Assembly (NCBI GenBank): GCA_964374095.1
Contig: CAYJXJ010000129.1
Span: 1-13,530, forward strand
Reading direction: 5' to 3'
Origin: CAYJXJ01 sp964374095
Lineage (GTDB): Bacteria > Elusimicrobiota > Elusimicrobia > UBA1565 > UBA9628
DNA length: 13,530 bases
Translations under genes and position numbers: made by a program
Shown: piece by piece, positions 1 to 4,833 of the stretch
Layout of the letters: every line of letters starts with the position of its first letter
Numbering within the stretch: the first letter of the stretch is position 1
Notes under the pieces: model-generated
What the model was told of the DNA's origin: nothing
Database searches by the model: none
Seen by the model: only the letters and a program-made list of their open reading frames with translations

Positions 1-90
1 ACCGCCATTTCCAGAAGCAGGCCAAGCCCGGTCACGCTCGCCTACTTCCAGTGGGTGCACCCGACTGGCACCCGTCCCAGGTGGGATCCT

Positions 91-99
91 TGTTATACT
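91..99 (+). promoter_or_regulatory. Putative extended -10 promoter for a plus-strand RNA
   Basis: TG-t-TATACT is an extended -10 element (TG at 91-92, hexamer 94-99), predicting a transcript start near 105 at a GGG. No convincing -35 hexamer lies 16-18 nt upstream. The same TGn-type -10 recurs at several other genes in the window, which raises its credibility. No protein gene follows it on this strand. Confidence 0.4.
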
Positions 100-104
100 G
101 ATAG

Positions 105-260
105 GGCTCACGGACTCGGCCTGAGGACTATCGGTTTAGGCCCTGGTGCAGATGCCCGCGGGTGTCTGGGAGCCACCAGGGCCTTGTTGTTTGAGCGGAC
201 TGGGCAAGGCAGGTGGGTTCATGGCCCGATTTCCGGCGAGAAACCGCAGGCCGAAACCGC
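105..260 (+). ncRNA. Candidate structured non-coding RNA (unidentified)
   Basis: Positions 1-289 contain no convincing coding region, but the part downstream of the extended -10 box folds well by eye. A hairpin spans 139-183: GGCCCTGGTG at 139-148 pairs with 174-183, and an inner stem 149-156/161-168 follows with a five-base bulge at 169-173. An outer closing helix is also possible: TCGGCCTG at 116-123 pairs with CAGGCCGA at 247-254, and CGGTTT at 132-137 pairs with AAACCG at 241-246, contiguous on the 3' side with an 8-nt bulge on the 5' side. About 150-180 nt would be 6S-RNA-like in size, but I do not recognise 6S, SRP, tmRNA or RNase P consensus. Alternatively the 139-183 hairpin plus the U-rich 184-192 (TTGTTGTTT) is just a terminator, giving a transcript of about 85 nt. 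The 3' end is unknown. Confidence 0.3.
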
Positions 261-289
261 CAAAGGCAGCGTATCTCCGTCGAAAAACC

Positions 290-363
290 TCGGGGCACCC
301 GGGCTTGAACCGGGAACCTCCTGCTCCCAAAGCAGGCGCTCTAGCCAATTGAGCTATGCCCCG
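290..363 (-). tRNA. tRNA-Pro (anticodon UGG)
   Basis: Read on the minus strand, a complete cloverleaf is visible: a 7-bp acceptor stem (CGGGGCA/TGCCCCG), D arm GCTC-loop-GAGC, anticodon stem CCTGC/GCAGG with loop TTTGGGA (anticodon TGG, reading CCA and probably other CCN codons), a 5-nt variable loop, and T arm CCGGG-TTCAAGC-CCGGG. The discriminator is A at 290. The first pair is C1-G72 with A73, as is usual for bacterial tRNA-Pro. The 3' CCA is not encoded (GGT follows), so it must be added by a nucleotidyltransferase. A T5 run lies just downstream at 282-286. Confidence 0.96.
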
Positions 364-370
364 ATAACAG

Positions 371-379
371 ATTATACCA
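371..379 (-). promoter_or_regulatory. Extended -10 promoter of tRNA-Pro
   Basis: On the minus strand this reads TGGTATAAT, a perfect extended -10 consensus, ending 7 nt before the tRNA 5' end. The predicted transcript starts at or next to tRNA nucleotide 1, so little or no RNase P leader would be removed. No good -35 hexamer is visible. Confidence 0.65.
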
Positions 380-401
380 CGTCGCAAGCATCTGGCCGGC
401 A

Positions 402-1319
402 TTAAGGGCGGGCGATCGTGATGAGGACGACCTCGGGCGGGCATAAGAACCGCACGGGAGGAAGCCCTAGACTTTCGGTTCCCACGCCGGCCGTAACGTA
501 GGCCGCGCGCCCGCCCGCCTGAAACAGGCCGTAGGCAAATCGCGTTCCGGCGCGCGATAGGCTGACCAGGGCGCCGATCCAGGGCAGCCGCACTTGCCCC
601 CCATGGGTATGGCCGGCAAGAAGCAGGTCGAAGGGGAGATTCTTCAAATCAGGCACGAGATCGGGGTAGTGGGTGATTCCTATCCTGAACTCCGCCGGAT
701 CGCGCCTATTCCCCAAGGCCAACAGCCGCGTGTCCTCTTCGGGATCGGCGCCTGAGACCGACACCCGCGCGCCCTTGACGGTCAGACCGGCGGTCTCATT
801 GATCAGCCAACGCAGACCTTGGATCCGGATCCGCTCCGGGATGCCCAGTCCGTGATCCATGTTCCCGCGCACGCCGAAGGCGGGGGCGATGGCGGCCAAG
901 GCCCGGAGCAGGCGCCGCGCATCTTCGGGAGAGCCGGGATGAGCCACGTAGTCCCCGCTCATCAGGATCAGATCGGGCCGCAGTTCCCGGAGCCGGCTCA
1001 GGAGTTGTTCCTCGAGACGGCCCCAGCGCCGGACGTGCAGGTCGGAGATATGCGCCAGCCGCAGGGGTTCTCCCGCCACCTTGGGGCTCGACAAGGCGAC
1101 CTCCCGGACCGTCAAGCGGTAAGGCTCCACCGCCAGGCCCCAAATCACGCACAGGAGCCCGACGCCGGCGGCGGTCAGGATGACCGCGCGCGCGGGAGCC
1201 GGCAGCCGCAGCAAGGCGGGGCGCCGCAGCAGAATCCCCGCGGCCGCCCACGCCACCCCGCCGACCAGGGCGAGAAATAGAAGAACCGAAACGAATTCCT
1301 TCGCGAGAGTCCCGGCCAT
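402..1319 (-). CDS. Membrane-anchored calcineurin-like metallophosphoesterase (YkuE/YaeI type)
   Basis: This 305-residue protein has two hydrophobic N-terminal segments (about 9-30 and 44-62), then a calcineurin-like phosphoesterase domain. The metal-binding motifs are in order: SDLH (D93, H95), SGD (D123), GNMDH (N153), H217 and GHTHGG (H237, H239). GN-M-D replaces the more usual GNHD, so one conserved His is shifted or missing. The arrangement of a short membrane anchor followed by the catalytic domain matches the YkuE/YaeI-like enzymes, some of which act on membrane-lipid substrates such as UDP-diacylglucosamine; the substrate here is not predictable. The ATG lies 2 nt after the stop of the upstream gene at 1322, so the two are probably cotranscribed and translationally coupled. 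The gene ends 38 nt from the tRNA. Confidence 0.88.
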   Translation of the reverse strand: MAGTLAKEFVSVLLFLALVGGVAWAAAGILLRRPALLRLPAPARAVILTAAGVGLLCVIWGLAVEPYRLTVREVALSSPKVAGEPLRLAHISDLHVRRWGRLEEQLLSRLRELRPDLILMSGDYVAHPGSPEDARRLLRALAAIAPAFGVRGNMDHGLGIPERIRIQGLRWLINETAGLTVKGARVSVSGADPEEDTRLLALGNRRDPAEFRIGITHYPDLVPDLKNLPFDLLLAGHTHGGQVRLPWIGALVSLSRAGTRFAYGLFQAGGRAAYVTAGVGTESLGLPPVRFLCPPEVVLITIARP

Positions 1320-1321
1320 CC

Positions 1322-1834
1322 TCAGCCGGAGGGCGGGGCGACCTCGAGGACCGACAGCCTGGGCCCGGAATCGCCGCTGCCCTCGAATCGCGCCAGGATC
1401 AGGACGGGCCAGGCATCCTCCCCCCGGCCGTTCAGGAGACTCTCACCCTCCGCCCAAACCAGCCGCTTGCCGGAATCCCCGTCGCAGAAGTAGGCGCCCT
1501 CCGCGCTGCGGGAGACGCTCCACAGCACGGCCTTCCCCGCCAAGGCGTCGGGGTTGGCCTGGATATCCTCGTAGGTCTGCGGGTGCAAGCGGGCCCAACG
1601 GCGGTAGGGCTCGACGACCTTCGCGCGCTGCTGGCGCTCCAGGTATCCCTCAACGGACACGAATAATTGGCCGGAATCGATGAAGTACGCCAACAAGGCC
1701 CCGAGCAGGGAGAGCTGCAGCGGAAAGCTCCCGAGCACGTGCGCCGGGGCCGGAGGGGGCTGGGAAACTCTGCGGACCGGTCGAAGCCCTTCTTCCGTGA
1801 CTTCAAAGGCGCCGGAGTCCTCCGGGTCATCCAT
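1322..1834 (-). CDS. Hypothetical single-pass membrane protein
   Basis: This 170-residue protein has no family I recognise. It has an acidic, proline-containing N-terminal tail (1-32), one predicted membrane helix at about 33-51 (rich in Leu, Ala and Gly), a charged helical stretch (62-98), and a C-terminal part with alternating hydrophobic strands (AVLWSVS at 102-108, RLVWAEG, WPVLILARF at 142-150, RLSVLEV). The strand pattern would suit a small beta-barrel or OB-like domain, which is speculation. The single Cys (117) argues against a redox or zinc site. It is the first gene of a two-gene unit with the phosphoesterase. The ATG lies 9 nt after an extended -10 box, with no Shine-Dalgarno sequence in between. 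Confidence 0.75.
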   Translation of the reverse strand: MDDPEDSGAFEVTEEGLRPVRRVSQPPPAPAHVLGSFPLQLSLLGALLAYFIDSGQLFVSVEGYLERQQRAKVVEPYRRWARLHPQTYEDIQANPDALAGKAVLWSVSRSAEGAYFCDGDSGKRLVWAEGESLLNGRGEDAWPVLILARFEGSGDSGPRLSVLEVAPPSG

Positions 1835-1843
1835 GACCCGTCC

Positions 1844-1852
1844 ATCATATCA
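1844..1852 (-). promoter_or_regulatory. Extended -10 promoter of the 1834-402 operon
   Basis: The minus strand reads TGATATGAT (TG-a-TATGAT). The hexamer ends 9 nt before the ATG at 1834, leaving an mRNA leader of at most a few nucleotides. No strong -35 is visible. Confidence 0.5.
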
Positions 1853-1936
1853 AACCCCTTGGAAGGGAGGGGCGATCTGACGGTCGTAAGCGTGGGCCGG
1901 CAGGAATGAGAGCGCGGCAAGGACATGCCAGAGGGC

Positions 1937-1965
1937 TTGCCGCGAAGCTTCCGGAATGGGATAAT
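1937..1965 (+). promoter_or_regulatory. Promoter of the NTF2-like gene
   Basis: TTGCCG (1937-1942), a 17-nt spacer, then GATAAT (1960-1965) preceded by TGg, which makes an extended -10. Predicted transcription start is near 1972. The hexamer overlaps the ATG at 1964, so if this promoter is the only one, translation would begin at ATG 1982 instead. Confidence 0.45.
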
Positions 1966-2626
1966 GAGGCATTCCCGCAACATGAGCCTCTTGCTTCTGC
2001 TGTCGCTGATCCCGTCGTGGCTGCACGCCGGGGCCAGGCCCGACCCCATGGCCGACCGCGCCGCCATCCTCACGCTCCAAGCCGCCTACGAAGATGCGGT
2101 CAACGCCGGCGATCTCAAGGCCCTCCTGCCGCACCTCTCCCGCGATTTCCAGGGCGACATGGTGACCGGTGACAAGGTCTCCGGCCGCGGACAGCTTCTC
2201 GAGTTCTGGGGGCGCCTCAGCCGGGCCTTGCGCGACGGAGACAATTCGGGAAGCTACCGGGTGCGCCTGCATCCCGAGGAAGTTCGCATCGACGGCGACT
2301 CGGCGCAGGCCCGCGGGAGCACGAGCGAGGAAGTGGTCCTTCCGGACGGACAGGTCCTGCGCTACAGCTCGGTCTGGTCGTCGCGGCTGCGGCGCGAGGG
2401 CGGCCGCTGGGTGATCGCGGGGCTCGAGTCCGAGGCCGACCTGCGCGACAAGATAACGGTGGCGGCGAGGGTCATCGCCTCGCGCTGGTGGCCGCGGTCG
2501 CTGGCCTTGCGCCGCCAGCGGCTGGCCGCTCCCGACTTCGACGGAGACGGCGGACGACGCCGGCCGCAGGCCGCCGACGCCGCGGCCCCGAAACGGTCAG
2601 CCCCCGCGTCCAACGCCTCTCCCTAG
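1964..2626 (+). CDS. Secreted NTF2-like (SnoaL/DUF4440-type) protein
   Basis: This 220-residue protein has a signal peptide (basic MRHSRN, then a Leu-rich core, probable cleavage after LHA at 20-22). Residues 32-155 look like an NTF2-like domain: a helix ILTLQAAYEDAVNAGDLKALL, the typical 'xxFxG' region at 61-65, and four beta strands ending in RWVIAGLE. Such domains bind small ligands or act as isomerases; no function can be assigned. Residues 187-220 are a low-complexity Arg/Ala/Pro/Asp tail. The start was chosen for its basic n-region. ATG 1982 (M7) fits the visible promoter better, and ATG 1925 is also open but would lie upstream of it. The stop codon overlaps that of the converging thermonuclease gene. 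Confidence 0.72.
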   Translation: MRHSRNMSLLLLLSLIPSWLHAGARPDPMADRAAILTLQAAYEDAVNAGDLKALLPHLSRDFQGDMVTGDKVSGRGQLLEFWGRLSRALRDGDNSGSYRVRLHPEEVRIDGDSAQARGSTSEEVVLPDGQVLRYSSVWSSRLRREGGRWVIAGLESEADLRDKITVAARVIASRWWPRSLALRRQRLAAPDFDGDGGRRRPQAADAAAPKRSAPASNASP

Positions 2627-3255
2627 GGACCCGCGAACTTCTCCTTGCGCCGGAAGGCCCAGGGAGCGGTCGGATCGCTCTCGGCCCAGAGCCCCGCCCG
2701 GACCTCCTGCGCCGCGCGTTCCAGCCCGGCCAAACGCGGATTATCCGGGTCATATCGCCGATACCACCAGGCGAGGCCCGCCTTCACGAGTTCTTCGTGG
2801 AGCATCCGGCCGTCAGGCAGCAGGATCTGCGCGACGACACGGCCGTAGCGATCGGTGTCCTTCACAATCACGCGGACGTCCTTGCCGAATGCCAGTCCGG
2901 AAGCGAACTTCTTGGCGGCCGCCCCGTAGGGCTGGCGCTTCTCGGGGCAGTCCACGCCATGAAGCCGGATGCGAACGGCTCGGCCGCCGCGCATGACTTC
3001 GATGGTGTCTCCATCGAGGACCCCCACCACCTTGCCCTTAAAATCCCCGCCGGCCTCGGACTTGGGCGCGGTCATTGCGGGAGCCGATCCCCGAAGCATC
3101 TCTTCCTTAGACGCGAAGGTCCGGCCGGCCCGCGAGCCGCTGTGACAGTGGTAATTTCCCGCCGCGGCGTCAGTGTGGCAGCCGTAGTCGTCTTGGCCGC
3201 CGGAGTGGGCCAACAGCGAGACGGCGATGGGCAGCAGGAATCTCAGCAACCCCAC
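2623..3255 (-). CDS. Secreted YHYH-motif / thermonuclease (SNase-like) protein
   Basis: This 210-residue protein has a signal peptide (about 1-17), then a short Cys/His module (HSGGQDDYGCHTD and NYHCHSG, residues 17-40) of the YHYH type, a linker, and a staphylococcal-nuclease-like domain at about 72-190. The catalytic set of SNase is conserved: DGDT (D83), R97, VDCPE (D102, E105) and YGR (R139). It is therefore predicted to be an active Ca2+-dependent extracytoplasmic nuclease; the YHYH module may bind metal. The start is GTG at 3255 (TTG 3249 is the alternative). A TTGACT-17-CATACT promoter ends 5 nt before it, so the mRNA may be leaderless. Its TAG stop shares the CTAG at 2623-2626 with the NTF2-like gene on the other strand. 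Confidence 0.9.
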   Translation of the reverse strand: MGLLRFLLPIAVSLLAHSGGQDDYGCHTDAAAGNYHCHSGSRAGRTFASKEEMLRGSAPAMTAPKSEAGGDFKGKVVGVLDGDTIEVMRGGRAVRIRLHGVDCPEKRQPYGAAAKKFASGLAFGKDVRVIVKDTDRYGRVVAQILLPDGRMLHEELVKAGLAWWYRRYDPDNPRLAGLERAAQEVRAGLWAESDPTAPWAFRRKEKFAGP

Positions 3256-3260
3256 GCCTA

Positions 3261-3289
3261 AGTATGGGCCCGGGAACCCCCGGAGTCAA
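3261..3289 (-). promoter_or_regulatory. Sigma70-type promoter of the thermonuclease gene
   Basis: On the minus strand: -35 TTGACT (3284-3289), a 17-nt spacer, then -10 CATACT (3261-3266). Only 5 nt (TAGGC) separate the -10 from the GTG start codon at 3255, so the predicted transcription start coincides with the start codon. Confidence 0.6.
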
Positions 3290-3311
3290 GCCCTCGACGA
3301 TCAGGTTCGCG

Positions 3312-3857
3312 TTACCTGGAGACCAGTTCGATCGCCGCGGCGACGGTTTCATCGAGCGATCCGTGGATTCGCACGCCGGCACGATGCGCGTGGTAGCGGA
3401 TGTGCGCGCTCGACAGGGCGCCGTCGGGCATCCCGAGGACGATGCGGCGCGGCCCGCGCACCAGCTCGCGACTAACCTCGGCGCGGGTCGTGAACCCGGG
3501 CAGGGACTCCGGATCGTCCTGCGCGGCGATGCGAAACGGCATCCAGAACAGGACGATCGTGGCCCGCTCGATGCCGGCTGTCTCCCATTCGAGCACGCCG
3601 TACGACGCCGGCTTCATGTTCGGAACCGGGCTCGCGCGGCCGCCGAAGTGGACCGGAGCGGCCTGATCGAGCGGCCGATCGCGGAACTCGGGGACGACCA
3701 CCACGCCGCCGAAGCCGCGGCGCGCGAGGAGCGCGATCGCATCGAGCCGCCATCTCGTCCGTCGGCCGCGTGCGGTGGGTCCGGCGAGAAAGATCGACGG
3801 CGCCGTTTCGCCGGGGCGCGTCGCAAGGGGAGGATCGTCGTAGAACAGGGTGATCAT
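3312..3857 (-). CDS. Nucleoside 2-deoxyribosyltransferase-like protein
   Basis: This 181-residue cytoplasmic protein resembles the Nuc_deoxyri_tr2 family of nucleoside 2-deoxyribosyltransferase-like proteins. Visible landmarks are SIFLAGPTAR (21-30), WR..AI (36-41), the strand VVVVPEF (52-58), WE (91-92), the hydrophobic strand ATIVLFWMPF (99-108) with the 'LFWxPF' signature, GFTTRAEVSREL (121-132) and IVLGMP (139-144). Family members are thought to handle nucleotides or base-modified nucleosides and are common in phages and accessory regions; substrate and activity here are unknown. It stands alone, with its own extended -10 promoter 38 nt upstream and no clear Shine-Dalgarno site. It is separated by 56 nt from the downstream thermonuclease gene, which has its own promoter. 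Confidence 0.78.
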   Translation of the reverse strand: MITLFYDDPPLATRPGETAPSIFLAGPTARGRRTRWRLDAIALLARRGFGGVVVVPEFRDRPLDQAAPVHFGGRASPVPNMKPASYGVLEWETAGIERATIVLFWMPFRIAAQDDPESLPGFTTRAEVSRELVRGPRRIVLGMPDGALSSAHIRYHAHRAGVRIHGSLDETVAAAIELVSR

Positions 3858-3894
3858 CGAGAGGCGCCCCGAGGGGAACTCGTGCTTGTAGGAA

Positions 3895-3921
3895 ATCTTA
3901 GCACGATTCTTCCCGAGTCAA
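3895..3921 (-). promoter_or_regulatory. Promoter of the deoxyribosyltransferase-like gene
   Basis: On the minus strand: TTGACT (3916-3921), a short 15-nt spacer, then TGc-TAAGAT (hexamer 3895-3900), an extended -10. It predicts a leader of about 30 nt before ATG 3857. Confidence 0.5.
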
Positions 3922-3966
3922 CCATCCTCCCGCGCGAGCCTCCGCGGTCCAAGGCGCCGGGGATTT

Positions 3967-3991
3967 GCAACTCGGTCCAGGACCGAGTTGC
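3967..3991. repeat. 25-bp perfect palindrome with one central base
   Basis: GCAACTCGGTCC at 3967-3978 is followed after a single A by its exact reverse complement at 3980-3991. It lies in the noncoding stretch 3858-4174 between divergent genes. The one-base centre makes an operator or a dispersed palindromic repeat likelier than a terminator, and no T-tract follows on either strand. Confidence 0.75.
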
Positions 3992-4043
3992 GGACGGTGA
4001 GGTCTCCGATGTCAGCCACGAGTGTCCGCCCGTAAGCTAAATT

Positions 4044-4062
4044 TACTCCCAGTCTGGGAGTA
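4044..4062. promoter_or_regulatory. 19-bp palindromic putative operator upstream of the receiver gene
   Basis: TACTCCCAG (4044-4052), one T, then CTGGGAGTA (4054-4062): a perfect inverted repeat with a single central base. A further half-site CTGGGAG lies at 4099-4105, 10 nt upstream of the -35 box at 4116. This layout suits a dimeric regulator acting on the rightward promoter. The regulator is not encoded in the window in any recognisable form. Confidence 0.5.
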
Positions 4063-4115
4063 GCGCCCCTCTCGATGACATGGTTGAAAGCTCGGAAACT
4101 GGGAGCCCCAACCCA

Positions 4116-4144
4116 TTGACAAAAACGGGATCACCCGTTATACT
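4116..4144 (+). promoter_or_regulatory. Near-consensus sigma70 promoter of the receiver gene
   Basis: TTGACA (4116-4121), exactly 17 nt, then TATACT (4139-4144). Predicted transcription start is near 4151. This is the strongest promoter in the window by eye. Confidence 0.8.
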
Positions 4145-4174
4145 TCTTCGCCCGCCGAGATGGAGGCCGCGCCT

Positions 4175-4555
4175 ATGGATTGCGCCCCGCGCAAGCACTC
4201 GGTCCTCGTCGTCGAAGACGATGAGTCCATGATGGAGTTCTGCACCGCGATACTGGCCCGCATGGGCTTCGAGGTGGTTTCGGCGTCGACGGGCCACCAG
4301 GTGGTCGATGCCCTCAACGCCCGCGCCTTCGACATCGTGCTGACGGACCACCTGACGGTGGATTACAAGGGCACGTCAGTCCTGAACGCCGTGCGCCGGC
4401 TGCGGCCGGAAGCCCAGGTGATCGTGATGTCGGGCATCCCGACCCTGGAGCAGGCGGCCGCCTCCTACCTGGCCGGGGCCCGCGCCTATCTGCCCAAACC
4501 GTTTGGTCTGGACATGCTCCGCGGGGCGGTCCTGCGGTGCCTGGAATCCCCCTAA
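4175..4555 (+). CDS. Stand-alone response regulator receiver (CheY-like)
   Basis: This 126-residue protein consists of one receiver domain with no output domain. Conserved residues are present: the acidic cluster E14-D15-D16, the phosphoacceptor D58 (IVLTD), S86 in VIVMSG and K108 in LPKPF. It probably works as a phosphorylated signalling or phosphorelay protein acting by protein contact. No histidine kinase or partner gene is nearby. Start choice: GGAGG at 4162-4166 sits 8 nt before ATG 4175, a good Shine-Dalgarno spacing; an in-frame ATG at 4160 would put this site inside the coding region. A promoter lies upstream with a palindromic putative operator, and a bidirectional terminator begins 3 nt after the stop. 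Confidence 0.9.
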   Translation: MDCAPRKHSVLVVEDDESMMEFCTAILARMGFEVVSASTGHQVVDALNARAFDIVLTDHLTVDYKGTSVLNAVRRLRPEAQVIVMSGIPTLEQAAASYLAGARAYLPKPFGLDMLRGAVLRCLESP

Positions 4556-4557
4556 AG

Positions 4558-4598
4558 AAACAGCTTCGGCGCCCCCCGCAGGAGCGCCGAAGCTGTTT
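4558..4598. terminator. Bidirectional Rho-independent terminator
   Basis: AAACAGCTTCGGCGC (4558-4572) and its exact reverse complement (4584-4598) form a 15-bp stem with an 11-nt loop. The A-rich left flank and T-rich right end of the stem allow termination in both directions. It serves the receiver gene from the left and the histone-fold gene (stop at 4627) from the right. Confidence 0.85.
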
Positions 4599-4626
4599 GA
4601 GCAAACCGGCCCGAGGCCCGAGGTCT

Positions 4627-4824
4627 TCAGCCCGTGCAGAAGTCGTGCGAGCGGACGGTCTTGCGGCCGTTGGCCTTCGCCCGCTTGGCGGCCTGATCGA
4701 TGTACCAGCCCACCACGCCGTTGAGACCATCGAGCGCGTCTCCGGCGGTATTGCAGCCCGCCTTCTTGATGGCGGCCTTCACCTTGCTCGCGACGATCAT
4801 CGGCTCCGCGCCTTTCTTTGCCAT
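4627..4824 (-). CDS. Small bacterial histone-fold protein
   Basis: This 65-residue basic protein matches the single-histone-fold pattern seen in bacterial histones (related to the Bdellovibrio HBb type and to DUF1931/NFYB-HAP3-like proteins). Helix 1 covers about 11-21 (VASKVKAAIKK), a loop with NTAGDAL leads into the long helix 2 at about 27-52 (ending IDQAAKRAKANG), and the loop-2 signature RKTV (54-57) precedes the short helix 3 SHDF, equivalent to the archaeal 'RKTI..ED' motif. It probably dimerises and binds DNA; bacterial homologues differ in whether they wrap, coat or bend it. Lys and Arg cluster at 2-3, 14-21 and 48-58. It begins 9 nt after the upstream secreted-protein gene with a GGGGGAG purine tract in the gap, and is followed by a strong terminator. 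Confidence 0.85.
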   Translation of the reverse strand: MAKKGAEPMIVASKVKAAIKKAGCNTAGDALDGLNGVVGWYIDQAAKRAKANGRKTVRSHDFCTG

Positions 4825-4833
4825 GACTCCCCC

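Noticed and set aside
65..80. TGGCAC at 66-71 as a sigma54 -24 element
   Set aside because: The required GC element (TTGC-like) at the correct spacing is absent.
55..444. Short open frames on both strands across 55-444
   Set aside because: They run through the tRNA-Pro gene and the promoter elements and show no protein-like pattern.
1850..2272. A 140-codon minus-strand frame opposite the NTF2-like gene
   Set aside because: The plus-strand frame has a signal peptide and a domain-like strand pattern; the minus-strand frame has neither.
3967..3991. Palindrome interpreted as a Rho-independent terminator
   Set aside because: It has a one-base centre and no T-run on either side, and it sits upstream of two divergent genes rather than after one.
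4160..4174. ATG 4160 as the start of the receiver gene
   Set aside because: The GGAGG at 4162-4166 would then be inside the gene; it is ideally placed for ATG 4175.
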